Source: Aureimonas psammosilenae
GTDB taxonomy: Bacteria > Pseudomonadota > Alphaproteobacteria > Rhizobiales > Rhizobiaceae
Reading direction: 5' to 3'
Assembly: GCF_009176975.1 (NCBI RefSeq)
Contig: NZ_WEZG01000013.1
Location: 1-64,000 of the forward strand
Length of the DNA stretch: 64,000 nt
Below are positions 45,750-54,999 of the stretch, piece after piece (the stretch's first letter is position 1; each line of letters opens with the position of its first letter). Made by a program: the position numbers and the translations under genes. A model generated the notes under the pieces. That model made no database searches and was not told the origin of the DNA. It worked only from the letters and a program-made list of their open reading frames with translations.

Positions 45750-46601
45750 ATGGGACTCGGCATCGGGCGCATCGTGAATGCGCCGACCTGGGAAGACCTG
45801 AAATCCAGGCTGATCTCCGCCGTGATTCTCGGGCTCGTGTCGCTCGGGCTTCTGGCGCTCGGCGGCTGGCCGTTCCGGCTGTTCTGCTGCCTGTCCGGGG
45901 TGATCGTCCTGCGGGAATGGTGCCGCATGACGAAAGCCGACTCGCTCGGCCTTCTCCATACGTTCACCCGCTACGCGCTCTACGCGAGCCTCGTGGCGTT
46001 TCTATTCCGTTTCAATCTCGCCGCGATCGTCATCCTGGTGGCGGGCATATCCGCCATCGTGTTGATCGATGCGCGTCAACGGCGCTCGAACTGGCTTGTC
46101 GGCGGCTTGGTTTATGCGGCGCTCGCGTCGCTGGCGCCCGGCATGTTGCGCAGCGACGATCTGGCTGGGCTGCTCGCGATGACGCTGGTCGTCTGCGTCG
46201 TTTGGCCAACGGATATCTTCGCTTACTTCACCGGCCGGGTTTTCGGCGGGCCGAAGATTCTTCCCCGCATTTCACCGAAGAAAACCGTTTCCGGCTCGAT
46301 CGGCGGACTTCTCGCGGGCGTCGTTCTGGGAACCGGCTTCTACGGGTGGGCGACCGGATCGTTCAGTTTGATCATCGTTCTCTTCTGCGCCGTTCTTTCG
46401 GTGCTGGGGCAGGGTGGCGACTTCTTCGAATCGTGGATCAAGCGGCGTTTCGGCGTGAAGGATTCGGGCACGCTCATTCCCGGTCATGGCGGCCTGATGG
46501 ACCGCATCGATGGCCTTGTCGTCGCCATCGGATTCGCGTGGCTCGTCGGCATGGTGCTCGCCGGGTTCCAGCATCCCGCCCAGGCGATCTTCACCCCTTG
46601 A
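45750..46601 (+). CDS. cdsA: Phosphatidate cytidylyltransferase
   Basis: The 283-residue membrane protein makes CDP-diacylglycerol from phosphatidate and CTP. It has about eight hydrophobic segments and the C-terminal signature KRRFGVKDSGTLIPGHGG followed by LMDRIDGL, with the catalytic Asp residues. The N-terminus is a soluble stretch of about 20 residues. It lies in the uppS-cdsA-rseP run. Confidence 0.96.
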   Translation: MGLGIGRIVNAPTWEDLKSRLISAVILGLVSLGLLALGGWPFRLFCCLSGVIVLREWCRMTKADSLGLLHTFTRYALYASLVAFLFRFNLAAIVILVAGISAIVLIDARQRRSNWLVGGLVYAALASLAPGMLRSDDLAGLLAMTLVVCVVWPTDIFAYFTGRVFGGPKILPRISPKKTVSGSIGGLLAGVVLGTGFYGWATGSFSLIIVLFCAVLSVLGQGGDFFESWIKRRFGVKDSGTLIPGHGGLMDRIDGLVVAIGFAWLVGMVLAGFQHPAQAIFTP

Positions 46602-46712
46602 AGGTGCGCGGCGCGCAGACCCACTTGCCACGGCGTGCGGGGAAGGATTGTCTCGTCCCCCGGTCGCCTGTCTTCGCGCCGGCCGGCACGGCTTTATGAG
46701 GAAGCAAAATCC

Positions 46713-47843
46713 ATGGATTTCCTGACCGGCTTCGATGTCTTGTGGAGCACGGTTCTGATCAAGATCGTGCCGTTCCTCTTCGTGCTGACGGTGATCGTGT
46801 TCTTTCACGAACTCGGCCATTACGCGATCGGGCGCTTGTGCGGCATTCGCGTTCTGACGTTCTCGATCGGCTTCGGGCCCGAGCTCTTCGGCTTCACGGA
46901 TCGCGCCGGAACGCGCTGGCGCTTGGCCGCAATCCCGCTCGGCGGCTACGTCAAGTTTTTCGGCGACGAGAACGCCGCGAGCGTTCCTGATCAGGACCGC
47001 GTTCGCGCAATGAGCGCTTCGGAACGCGCCGAGGCGTTTCCGTCGGCCACCGTCGGTCGGCGGGCCGCGACGGTTCTGGCCGGCCCGGTCGCTAATTTCA
47101 TTCTCGCCATCGTCATCTTCGCAGCCGTCGCCTTCTTCGCGGGCCGCACGATCGGCGATCCGGTCGTGTCCCAGGTCCGCGCCGGCTCACCGGCCGAAGC
47201 GGCCGGCATCCTGCCCGGCGACCGGGTTGTCGCCCTAGACGGGGGCAAGGTGGAGTATTTCAGCGACATTCTGGAATATGTCGCGACCCACCCTGCGTCC
47301 GCCATCCAAGTGTCGGTCAATCGCGGCGGCCAAGTCTTGGACTTCAGCGTCACGCCGCGAATGGAATCGCAGACCGATCCGTTCGGCAACAAGATCGAAG
47401 GTCCGCTTCTCGGGCTGGTCGCGGATCGACAAAGCGCCGATTTCCGCCTGGAAAAACTCGGTCCCATCGATTCGCTCCGATACGGCGTGGAACAGACGTG
47501 GTTCTTCACGAAGGCGACGGTCGGCTTCATCGGAGGCATCTTCTCGCGCGGGCAGGGCGCCGAACAGATCGGCGGTCCGGTCCGAATCGCGCAGGTCTCG
47601 AGTCAGGTCGCGACCATCGGCTTCGCCGCGATCATGCTTCTGGCCGCGCAGCTCTCCATATCGATCGGCCTGTTGAATCTCTTACCGATTCCCATGCTCG
47701 ATGGCGGCCATCTGATGTTCTACGTCGCCGAGGCTCTGCGGGGCCGACCGCTCAGCGAGCGGGTGCAGGAATTCGGGTTCAAGGTCGGTCTTGTGCTTGT
47801 CATGTCCTTGATGGTGTTCGCCTTTTGGAACGACCTTTCTTGA
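46713..47843 (+). CDS. rseP: Site-2 (M50) zinc metalloprotease RseP
   Basis: The 376-residue protein is an intramembrane protease. The zinc site HELGH is at residues 32-36 in the first membrane segment; a PDZ domain is around 130-210 (AGILPGDRVVALDGG), and the last segments carry LLNLLPIPMLDGGHLMFY. RseP cleaves anti-sigma factors and signal peptides remaining after processing. The start at 46713 follows a GAGGAA site nine bases upstream. Only one PDZ is clear, against two in E. coli. Confidence 0.96.
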   Translation: MDFLTGFDVLWSTVLIKIVPFLFVLTVIVFFHELGHYAIGRLCGIRVLTFSIGFGPELFGFTDRAGTRWRLAAIPLGGYVKFFGDENAASVPDQDRVRAMSASERAEAFPSATVGRRAATVLAGPVANFILAIVIFAAVAFFAGRTIGDPVVSQVRAGSPAEAAGILPGDRVVALDGGKVEYFSDILEYVATHPASAIQVSVNRGGQVLDFSVTPRMESQTDPFGNKIEGPLLGLVADRQSADFRLEKLGPIDSLRYGVEQTWFFTKATVGFIGGIFSRGQGAEQIGGPVRIAQVSSQVATIGFAAIMLLAAQLSISIGLLNLLPIPMLDGGHLMFYVAEALRGRPLSERVQEFGFKVGLVLVMSLMVFAFWNDLS

Positions 47844-47866
47844 TGGAAAATCGATCTGTCAGGTGT

Positions 47867-47882
47867 TTAACCGAATGTTAAC
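47867..47882 (+). promoter_or_regulatory. CtrA-type binding site TTAA-N7-TTAAC before bamA
   Basis: TTAA (47867-47870), seven bases, then TTAAC (47878-47882) is a full match to the CtrA half-site pair. It lies about 160 bases before the bamA start and just after the rseP stop, in an AT-rich patch (GTTTAACC, GTTAACC, ATGTTTTC). CtrA is the cell-cycle response regulator of alphaproteobacteria, and in Brucella it controls outer-membrane composition. Binding here is inferred from the motif. Confidence 0.5.
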
Positions 47883-48042
47883 CATGTTTTCTCTACGAGT
47901 GGCGGGGTTGCAACGCTTTTCCGATTCCTCAACAGATCGCGTCCAGTTTGCTTGAACGCATACCCAAAGCCGGTAAAAGGCGAAGGGTGCGGGCTGCCGA
48001 CGCGGCATCCCGTCGAGGCATTGTATAAAGGTGGTTAAGCCT

Positions 48043-50583
48043 ATGACGGCTGGATCTAAGTTGCTTCGGGCCGCATCGGCGCTGGCGCTCTCGTCGACGG
48101 TCCTCGCGACCTCTCTCGGCGCAAGCATCGTCCTCGCCGAAAACGCCGCGGCCGCGCAGGTCAGCCGGGTCGAGGTGAGAGGCAACCAGCGCGTGGATGC
48201 CGACACCGTGCGCGGCCTTCTCGCCATCAAGCCGGGACAGAACATCGGGGACGCCGATATCGACGAGGGCGTTCGCAAGCTCTACTCGACCGGATTGTTC
48301 TCCGACGTGCGGATCAGCCAGCAGGGCGGCACGGTTGTCGTCAATGTCAGCGAGAACCAGATCGTCAATCAGGTTCTGTTCCAGGGCAATTCCAAGCTGA
48401 AGGACGAGCAGCTCCGCGCCGCGGTGCAGACGTCTTCCCGCGGGGCCTATTCGCAGGCCACGGCCGACAACGATGTCGGTGCCATTCGCGAGGCCTATAC
48501 GCGCATCGGCCGCAGCGACGCTGCTGTCTCGGTGCGCACCATACCGATCGAGAACAACCGCGTGAACGTCGTCTTCGACATCAACGAAGGCGATCGCACC
48601 AAGATCGGCCAAATCAACTTCGTCGGGAACAATGCCTTCAGCGACGGTCGTCTGAAGGAAGTCATCGCGCTTCGCGAGTCCGGCATTCTGAGCTTCCTGC
48701 AGCGCAACGACGTCTACGACGAGGATCGTCTGCGCGCGGACGAGGAAACCCTTCGCCGCTTCTATTTCAATCGCGGCTATGCCGATTTCCGGATCGTTTC
48801 AGCGACCGCGGATCTCGATGCGTCGCAGAACAAGTACTTCATCACCTTCACGGTGGAAGAGGGCGAGCGCTACGCCTTCGGCAACGTGAACGTGGACAGC
48901 ACCATTCCGGGCGTCGGCGGCCAGTCGCTTCAGGGTGAGTTGAAGACCCGCACCGGCGACGTCTACAGCGCGCAGAAGATCGAAGAGTCGCTGGTGTCGC
49001 TCACGAACCGCGTGGCGGCCAATGGCTTCGCCTTCGCGCAGGTGACGCCGCGCGGCGATCGCGACTTCAATAGCCGCACGATCTCCGTGAATTACGTCAT
49101 TGATCAGGGGCCGCGCGCTTATATCGAGCGGCTGGAAGTTCGCGGTAACACGAAGACCCGAGATTATGTCGTTCGGCGCGAGTTCGACGTGTCCGAGGGC
49201 GATGCCTTCAATCAGGTGCTGGTGCAGCGCGCCAAGCAGCGGCTGGAGCGTCTCGGCTTCTTCGAGAAGGTCAACATCTCCACCGCTCCGGGCTCCGAGC
49301 CCGATCGCGTCGTGGTCATCGTCGAGGTTCAGGAGAAGTCGACCGGTGAGTTCTCCATCGGTGGCGGCTACACGACGGGCGGCGAGTCGGATGGTCCCGT
49401 TGCCGAAATCGGCATCACGGAGCGCAACTTCCTCGGACGCGGCCAGTTCGTGAAGATTTCGGCGGGCTTCGGCGAAGACACCCGCAGCTATCAGCTTTCC
49501 TTCACCGAGCCGTATTTCCTGGGCCGCCGGCTCGCTGCCGGTTTCGACATCTACACGACGAAGAACACGTCGGAATCCTACGATGTCGAGCGGACGGGCG
49601 GCGACGTGCGTATCGCGGCCCCGATCACGACGGAACTGACGGGGCAGGTCGCCTACAACTTCAAGTCCGAAGAGTTCGGCGACGACGACGGTGTGTCGAT
49701 CGGACGGTTCCGTACCGACGCGAACGGCAACTTCGTCCAGCCGTTGACGACCGACACGAACGACGACGGCTATAGCGGCCCGTCCGAACTCCTGCGCTCG
49801 ACCTGCGACGATCCCAATCCGCTCGGCTACGTTTCGTCGAGCCGCTCCGGCGAGGCGACCGATTTCTCGAACGCGCCGAAATATACGCGGTCGCGCATCA
49901 TCAACGCGGCGATCTGCGAAAGCCCCTACACGACCTCGTCGATCTCCTATGCTCTGACCTACAACTCGCTGGATTCCTCGACCGATCCACGCAACGGCGT
50001 TCTGGCAACATTCGGCCAGGAATTCGCGGGCATCGGCGGTGACGCGAACTTCGTGAAGACGACGGCGAAGGCCTCGTATTTCCAGCAGTTGATCGAGGAA
50101 TACGACGTCATCGGCCAGCTCAGCGCTGGTGGCGGCAATGTCTCCGCTCTCGGCGGGGACCTGCGGGTCTTCGACAATTTCTTCAAGGGCCAGGACATCG
50201 TCCGCGGCTTCGATACGAAGGGTATGGGTCCGCGCCAGTTCGAGATCGACTCCGATGGCGATACGGTGGGGCGCGGCGTTTCGATTGGCGGCGAGAATTA
50301 CCTGAACGCTTCGGCGGAGGCGACCTTCCCGCTGCCGGGCATTTCCCGCGACTTCGGCTTCCGCGGGGCGGTCTTCGCCGATGCCGGCACGCTCTGGGGT
50401 TCGGAATACAAGGGCGAGTACGGCGTGGTCGGGACGGACCTCAACCTTCGCGCTTCGGCGGGCGTCGGTCTCATCTGGGCGTCGCCCTTCGGTCCGCTGC
50501 GCGTGAACTACGCACATCCGTTCCTGAAGGAAGATTACGACCGGACCCAGGAGCTTTCATTCGGCTTCTCGACCCGCTTCTGA
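48043..50583 (+). CDS. bamA: Outer membrane protein assembly factor BamA
   Basis: The 846-residue protein has a signal peptide (1-38), five POTRA domains (about 40-430) and a 16-strand barrel ending in RTQELSFGFSTRF with the terminal Phe. BamA folds beta-barrel proteins into the outer membrane. The start is ATG 48043, eight bases after AAGGTGG; a GTG at 48031 is possible. It is about 40-60 residues longer than many homologs because of a barrel-loop insertion (about residues 555-630) with DTNDDG at 571-576 and Cys588 and Cys625. A CtrA-type site lies upstream; lpxD follows. Confidence 0.95.
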   Translation: MTAGSKLLRAASALALSSTVLATSLGASIVLAENAAAAQVSRVEVRGNQRVDADTVRGLLAIKPGQNIGDADIDEGVRKLYSTGLFSDVRISQQGGTVVVNVSENQIVNQVLFQGNSKLKDEQLRAAVQTSSRGAYSQATADNDVGAIREAYTRIGRSDAAVSVRTIPIENNRVNVVFDINEGDRTKIGQINFVGNNAFSDGRLKEVIALRESGILSFLQRNDVYDEDRLRADEETLRRFYFNRGYADFRIVSATADLDASQNKYFITFTVEEGERYAFGNVNVDSTIPGVGGQSLQGELKTRTGDVYSAQKIEESLVSLTNRVAANGFAFAQVTPRGDRDFNSRTISVNYVIDQGPRAYIERLEVRGNTKTRDYVVRREFDVSEGDAFNQVLVQRAKQRLERLGFFEKVNISTAPGSEPDRVVVIVEVQEKSTGEFSIGGGYTTGGESDGPVAEIGITERNFLGRGQFVKISAGFGEDTRSYQLSFTEPYFLGRRLAAGFDIYTTKNTSESYDVERTGGDVRIAAPITTELTGQVAYNFKSEEFGDDDGVSIGRFRTDANGNFVQPLTTDTNDDGYSGPSELLRSTCDDPNPLGYVSSSRSGEATDFSNAPKYTRSRIINAAICESPYTTSSISYALTYNSLDSSTDPRNGVLATFGQEFAGIGGDANFVKTTAKASYFQQLIEEYDVIGQLSAGGGNVSALGGDLRVFDNFFKGQDIVRGFDTKGMGPRQFEIDSDGDTVGRGVSIGGENYLNASAEATFPLPGISRDFGFRGAVFADAGTLWGSEYKGEYGVVGTDLNLRASAGVGLIWASPFGPLRVNYAHPFLKEDYDRTQELSFGFSTRF

Positions 50584-50619
50584 CCGCGACATTCCGGAAA
50601 CGGATCACGAAGCCGGACG

Positions 50620-51699
50620 ATGCCGATGCGCGAAATCGAGTTCTTCGCCCAAGGGATCGGCTTGACATTGACCGATCTCGTCGCCCTCACAGGCGGCGAG
50701 ATCGTTGGGCCTACCGGGGTCGAGGCGCGACTGACCGGGCTTTCGACGTTGGATCTGGCAGGCCCGTCGGACGTCGCCTTCTTCGATAACCAACGATATC
50801 TTTCCGCGCTCGCCGAGACCAAGGCGGGATGCGTGATCCTGGCTAGACGCAACACCCGTCATTTGCCGGTGGGTCTGCCGGCTTTAGCGGTGCGGGATGC
50901 GGGGCTGGCGTTCGCACTTGTCGGGCAGGCCCTTTATCCATCGGCACTGCACCCGCCCGTATTGAGCGGCGCGGATGGCGTATCGCCCGCCGCGCATATT
51001 CATCCAGACGCGAGGATCGAGAACGGCGTGACGGTGGAAGCCGGTGCCGTCATCGGTGCCGGCGCTGCGATCGGTTCGGGTTCGGTGATCGGCGCGGGCA
51101 GCGTCATCGGTCCGATGTGCCACATCGGGCGTAACAGCCATATCGGCCCGCATGTGACGGTGCAGTTCGCGCTTCTTGGAAACCGGGTGGTCCTGCATCC
51201 GGGCGTCAAGATCGGTCAGGATGGCTTCGGCTATTCGGCCGGGCCGCAGGGCATCGTCAAGAACGTGCAGATCGGTCGCGTCATCGTTCAGGACGATGTC
51301 GAGATCGGGTCCAACACCACGGTGGATCGCGGCGGTATCCGCGATACGGTTATCGGTGAAGGAACGAAGATCGACAACCAGGTGCAGGTCGGGCACAACG
51401 TGGTGATCGGTCGCCATTGCATCATCGTTGCGCAGGTGGCCTTGGCCGGCAGCGTGACGCTGGGCGATGGCGTGGTGATCGGCGGACAAAGCGTCGTTAA
51501 TAACCATGCCGTCATCGGTGCCGGCGCGAAAATCGCCGCGATCAGCAGCGTGGCCGGTGACATTCCGGCCGGTGCCAAAGTCGGAGGCAGCCCCGCCAAA
51601 CCGGTCCGGGACTGGTTTCGCGAGATCACATGGGTTAGCGAGATGGCCAAGGCTGGCCGTCGGGGAAACGTGAATGAGCCAAGAGACGACGACGCTTGA
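50620..51699 (+). CDS. lpxD: UDP-3-O-(3-hydroxyacyl)glucosamine N-acyltransferase LpxD
   Basis: The 359-residue enzyme adds the second acyl chain in lipid A synthesis. An N-terminal uridine-binding domain (about 1-100, [15 protein letters not shown]) is followed by a left-handed beta-helix with many hexapeptide repeats and the catalytic His in [18 protein letters not shown]-terminal helix closes it. The ATG at 50626 is an alternative start. Its last 26 bases overlap fabZ. Confidence 0.95.
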   Translation: MPMREIEFFAQGIGLTLTDLVALTGGEIVGPTGVEARLTGLSTLDLAGPSDVAFFDNQRYLSALAETKAGCVILARRNTRHLPVGLPALAVRDAGLAFALVGQALYPSALHPPVLSGADGVSPAAHIHPDARIENGVTVEAGAVIGAGAAIGSGSVIGAGSVIGPMCHIGRNSHIGPHVTVQFALLGNRVVLHPGVKIGQDGFGYSAGPQGIVKNVQIGRVIVQDDVEIGSNTTVDRGGIRDTVIGEGTKIDNQVQVGHNVVIGRHCIIVAQVALAGSVTLGDGVVIGGQSVVNNHAVIGAGAKIAAISSVAGDIPAGAKVGGSPAKPVRDWFREITWVSEMAKAGRRGNVNEPRDDDA

Positions 51700-52141
51700 A
51701 AGCATCGACATTCTGAAGATCCTGGAACTCCTTCCGCACCGCTATCCCTTTCTGATGGTGGACCGGATCGTGGGGATCGACGGGGACAGGCGCGCGGTCG
51801 GCATCAAGAACGTCACCGCGAACGAGCCTCATTTCCTCGGACACTTCCCCGGAATGCCGGTGATGCCGGGTGTCCTGATCGTCGAAGGCATGGCCCAGAC
51901 GGCGGGAGCCATCTGCTGCAATTCGCTCGATATGGGCGTGGCGCCGCTTGTCTACTTCATGACGATCGACAACGCGAAGTTCCGCAAGCCCGTGGTTCCG
52001 GGCGACCGCCTTGAATATCATGTCGAACAGACCAAGAAGCGCGGCAATATCTGGAAATTCGACTGCATCGCCAAGGTCGACGACGTAAAGGTCGCCGAAG
52101 CCTCGATCAGCGCCATGCTGTCCCCTCGCGAAGCGAACTGA
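51674..52141 (+). CDS. fabZ: 3-hydroxyacyl-[ACP] dehydratase FabZ
   Basis: The 155-residue hot-dog enzyme dehydrates 3-hydroxyacyl-ACP in fatty acid elongation. It has [12 protein letters not shown] and the active-site [20 protein letters not shown] with catalytic His and Glu. It overlaps lpxD by 26 bases, which suggests tight translational coupling of the two competing users of hydroxyacyl-ACP. lpxA follows. Confidence 0.96.
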   Translation: MSQETTTLESIDILKILELLPHRYPFLMVDRIVGIDGDRRAVGIKNVTANEPHFLGHFPGMPVMPGVLIVEGMAQTAGAICCNSLDMGVAPLVYFMTIDNAKFRKPVVPGDRLEYHVEQTKKRGNIWKFDCIAKVDDVKVAEASISAMLSPREAN

Positions 52142-52154
52142 CGGCTCTTCCACA

Positions 52155-52958
52155 TTGTCCACGAGCATTCATCCGACTGCGATCATCGAAGACGGCGCCG
52201 AGATCGGCGAGGACGTTCTTATCGGACCGTTCTGCGTGGTCGGCCCCCAGGTCCGACTTGGTGCGGGTTCGCGCCTGCGCTCTCACGTGGTCGTCGCCGG
52301 AAATACCAGCATCGGATCAGGCGCGGACATCTTCCCCTTCGCGTCCATCGGCCACGCTCCGCAGCATCTGAAATATCGCGGTGAAGACGTGCGATTGGTA
52401 ATCGGGTCGAACTGCCTGATCCGAGAGCATGTGACGCTGAATCCTGGCACCAGCCAAGGTCGGATGGAAACGACCGTCGGCGACAACTGCTCGTTCTTCA
52501 CCGCGGCGCATGTCGCCCACGATTGCGTCGTCGGCAACAATGTGACGCTGATCAACAACGTCATGCTGGCCGGCCACTGCGTGGTCGGTGATTTCGCGAC
52601 GATCGCCGGCGGGTCCGGCATCCATCAGTTCACCAGGGTCGGGCATCACGCCTACATCGGGGGTCTTGCCGCCGTCGAAGGCGATGTGATTCCCTTCGGC
52701 ATGGTGCTCGGCAACCGCGCCTACCTGTCGGGCCTGAACGTGATCGGTATGAAGCGTGCCGGCTTCAATCGCGAAGCCGTCCGGAATGTGCGACGCGCGT
52801 ATCGCATGCTTTTCTCGGATGATCTGACGTTCCGCGAGAACATGGAAGAGGTGCAGGCCGAGTATCCGGACGATCCGCTGGTCCAGGACCTCCTGTCGTT
52901 TATCCGCGCCGGCGGGGACCGCGCCCTTTGTTTCCCGCGTCATAGCCGCCCGAACTGA
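52155..52958 (+). CDS. lpxA: UDP-N-acetylglucosamine acyltransferase LpxA
   Basis: The 267-residue enzyme starts lipid A synthesis by moving a hydroxyacyl group to UDP-GlcNAc. It has the hexapeptide beta-helix (HPTAIIEDGAEIGEDVLIGPF onwards), the active-site His in HVAHDCVVG and the C-terminal helical FRENMEEVQAEYPDDPLVQDL. The start is a rare TTG at 52155, accepted because MSTSIHPTA is the family N-terminus. It follows fabZ by 13 bases. Confidence 0.95.
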   Translation: MSTSIHPTAIIEDGAEIGEDVLIGPFCVVGPQVRLGAGSRLRSHVVVAGNTSIGSGADIFPFASIGHAPQHLKYRGEDVRLVIGSNCLIREHVTLNPGTSQGRMETTVGDNCSFFTAAHVAHDCVVGNNVTLINNVMLAGHCVVGDFATIAGGSGIHQFTRVGHHAYIGGLAAVEGDVIPFGMVLGNRAYLSGLNVIGMKRAGFNREAVRNVRRAYRMLFSDDLTFRENMEEVQAEYPDDPLVQDLLSFIRAGGDRALCFPRHSRPN

Positions 52959-52959
52959 C

Positions 52960-53847
52960 ATGGCAGCGGAAGGATCGCTGCTTCCGAGCGTTCCGGGCGA
53001 GCCGCTGGGGATTGCCGGGGGAGGCGGAAGCCTTCCGCGCATCATTGCCGACGCAGCGGCGGCGAATGGCTGGCGGCCGCATATCCTGGGTGTTGCGGAT
53101 GGCATCAAGTCCGACTGGTCGCCCTATCCGTCGCGACCGATGGCCTGGGGCAAACTCGGGGACGGCCTGAATTGGCTTCGGGTCTCGGGCGCGCGCAAGC
53201 TCGTTCTGTGCGGCACCGTATCGGTCCGACCGGACTTCAAATCTATTCTCCCCTCCTGGCGCACGCTCATGATGATGCGCGAGATTTTCGGCGTCATGCG
53301 CGGCGGCGATGACAACCTCCTGCGTGCCGCGACGCGAACGTTCGAGGCGCGAGGTTTCGAGGTCGTCGGCGTGCAGGCGATCGTCCCGAGCCTCCTCGCG
53401 CCCGACGGTCTGATCGCCGGACATGCCCCCGATCCTCATGAGGAGGCCGCCATCTCTCGCGGCGTCGCCGCGGCCACGACGCTTGGCGCTTTAGATATCG
53501 GTCAGGCAATCGTCGCTTCGCGCGACAGGGTCGTGGCTCTGGAGGGGATCGAGGGCACTCGCGAAATGCTGCACCGGGTCGCCGATCTGAAACGACGCGG
53601 CCGCATCGGGCGGAACGAGCGCTGCGTGCTCGTCAAATGCCGCAAACCCGATCAGGACGATCGATTCGATCTGCCGAGCATCGGCTCGGCAACGGTGGAT
53701 GAAGCAGCGGAAGCGGGTCTCGCCGGCATCGCGGTCACGGCCGGTGGATCGCTGGTCCTCGGATTGGACGATGTGAGACAAGCCGCACACGATAAGGGGA
53801 TTTTCGTTGTCGGGCGGCGGACCATTCCGAACGGCGGAGAAATATGA
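52960..53847 (+). CDS. lpxI: UDP-2,3-diacylglucosamine pyrophosphatase LpxI
   Basis: The 295-residue product matches the LpxI (DUF1009) family, the alternative to LpxH in alphaproteobacteria: GIAGGGGSLPRIIADAAAANG, GDDNLLRAATRTFEARGF, GALDIGQAIVASRDRVVALE and GIAVTAGGSLVLG. It releases UMP from UDP-2,3-diacylglucosamine to give lipid X. It starts one base after the lpxA stop and overlaps lpxB by four bases. Confidence 0.93.
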   Translation: MAAEGSLLPSVPGEPLGIAGGGGSLPRIIADAAAANGWRPHILGVADGIKSDWSPYPSRPMAWGKLGDGLNWLRVSGARKLVLCGTVSVRPDFKSILPSWRTLMMMREIFGVMRGGDDNLLRAATRTFEARGFEVVGVQAIVPSLLAPDGLIAGHAPDPHEEAAISRGVAAATTLGALDIGQAIVASRDRVVALEGIEGTREMLHRVADLKRRGRIGRNERCVLVKCRKPDQDDRFDLPSIGSATVDEAAEAGLAGIAVTAGGSLVLGLDDVRQAAHDKGIFVVGRRTIPNGGEI

Positions 53848-54995
53848 CGAAAATCGCGTTCGTCGTCGGTGAGAATTCCAGCGACCGCCTGGGCGCCGAG
53901 CTGATCAAGGGCCTGCGCCGACATCTCGGGGCTGAACTCGAAGCGATCGGCCTTGGCGGTGACGAAATGGCGAACGAGGGCGTCGAATCGCTTTTCGATA
54001 TCGACGAGCTTTCGATCATCGGCGTCGGCGCGGTGGTTGCTCGGCTGCCGCAACTCGTCCGGCGGCTTTCGCAGACCACGCGCTTCATCGTCGCGCAGCG
54101 CCCGGATGCGCTGGTCATCATCGACAGCTACTCATTTTCGCACCGCGTTGCGCGCCGGGTGCGCAAGGAACTGCCCGATCTGCCGATCATCAATTACGTG
54201 CCGCCAGCCGTTTGGGCCTATCACGGCGAGCGGGCGTCCGCGATGCGGGGCTATGTCGATCGCCTGATCTCCGTTTTCCCGTTCGAGCCGGCGATCTACG
54301 AGACCCTGAACGGCCCGAAGGCTGATTATGTCGGCCATCCCCTGATGCGGAATACCGGGCTGGAACGGCTGTTGTGCAGCCCTTTACGTTTCGAACCAAG
54401 CCGACCGCCGACGCTTCTGCTCCTACCGGGATCACGTCGCGGCGAAGTTCAAAGGTTGATCGGCGATTTCGGCCAAACGCTTGCGATCCTCTCGGAGAGG
54501 GTGCCGAACCTGCGTGCCGTTCTGCCGGCCGTGCCACGGCTGGAAAGCACCATCCGCGAGCATGTGCAGGCGTTTGCCGTGAAACCCGAGATCGTGGTGG
54601 GGGAAGAGGCGAAATGGGAAGCGTTCGCGACGGCCGATGCGGCTGTCGCGGCGTCCGGTACGGTCGCGCTGGAACTGGCGCTGAGCGGCATCCCGATGGC
54701 GCTTTGCTACCGGCTCGACGCGATCAGCTATCGTTTTCGCCACTGGCTGACTGGATGGACGGCGGCCTTGCCGAACTACATCGCCGGGCACCCGCTGGTG
54801 CCGGAGCACTTCCACGAAACCGTGCGGCCTGAGCATCTGGCGCGGCGGTTGGAGCGCCTTCTCACCGATACGGGTGAGAGAAGGGCCCAGCTCGAAGGTT
54901 TCGCCACCATTCGCGAGCAGATGTCGGTGGAAGGCAATCCCGGCGACATGGCCGCCGGGATCGTGGTCGAGGAACTCGCCCAGCGGCGAGGCTGA
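53844..54995 (+). CDS. lpxB: Lipid-A-disaccharide synthase LpxB
   Basis: The 383-residue glycosyltransferase joins UDP-diacylglucosamine and lipid X. Landmarks are FVVGENSSDRLGAELIKGL (family usually GExSGD; here ENSSD), FDIDELSIIGVGAVVARLP, IINYVPPAVWAYH, LLLPGSRRGEVQRL and ASGTVALELALSGIPMALCYR. The GENSSDRLG loop differs from the usual GEPSGD by a Ser-for-Gly change. It overlaps lpxI (ATGA) and converges on gltA with four bases between the stops. Confidence 0.94.
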   Translation: MTKIAFVVGENSSDRLGAELIKGLRRHLGAELEAIGLGGDEMANEGVESLFDIDELSIIGVGAVVARLPQLVRRLSQTTRFIVAQRPDALVIIDSYSFSHRVARRVRKELPDLPIINYVPPAVWAYHGERASAMRGYVDRLISVFPFEPAIYETLNGPKADYVGHPLMRNTGLERLLCSPLRFEPSRPPTLLLLPGSRRGEVQRLIGDFGQTLAILSERVPNLRAVLPAVPRLESTIREHVQAFAVKPEIVVGEEAKWEAFATADAAVAASGTVALELALSGIPMALCYRLDAISYRFRHWLTGWTAALPNYIAGHPLVPEHFHETVRPEHLARRLERLLTDTGERRAQLEGFATIREQMSVEGNPGDMAAGIVVEELAQRRG

Positions 54996-54999
54996 CGGC

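Noticed and set aside
48799-50517. A 572-codon minus-strand frame inside bamA
   Set aside because: Shadow of the BamA barrel; no recognisable domain and no ribosome-binding context.
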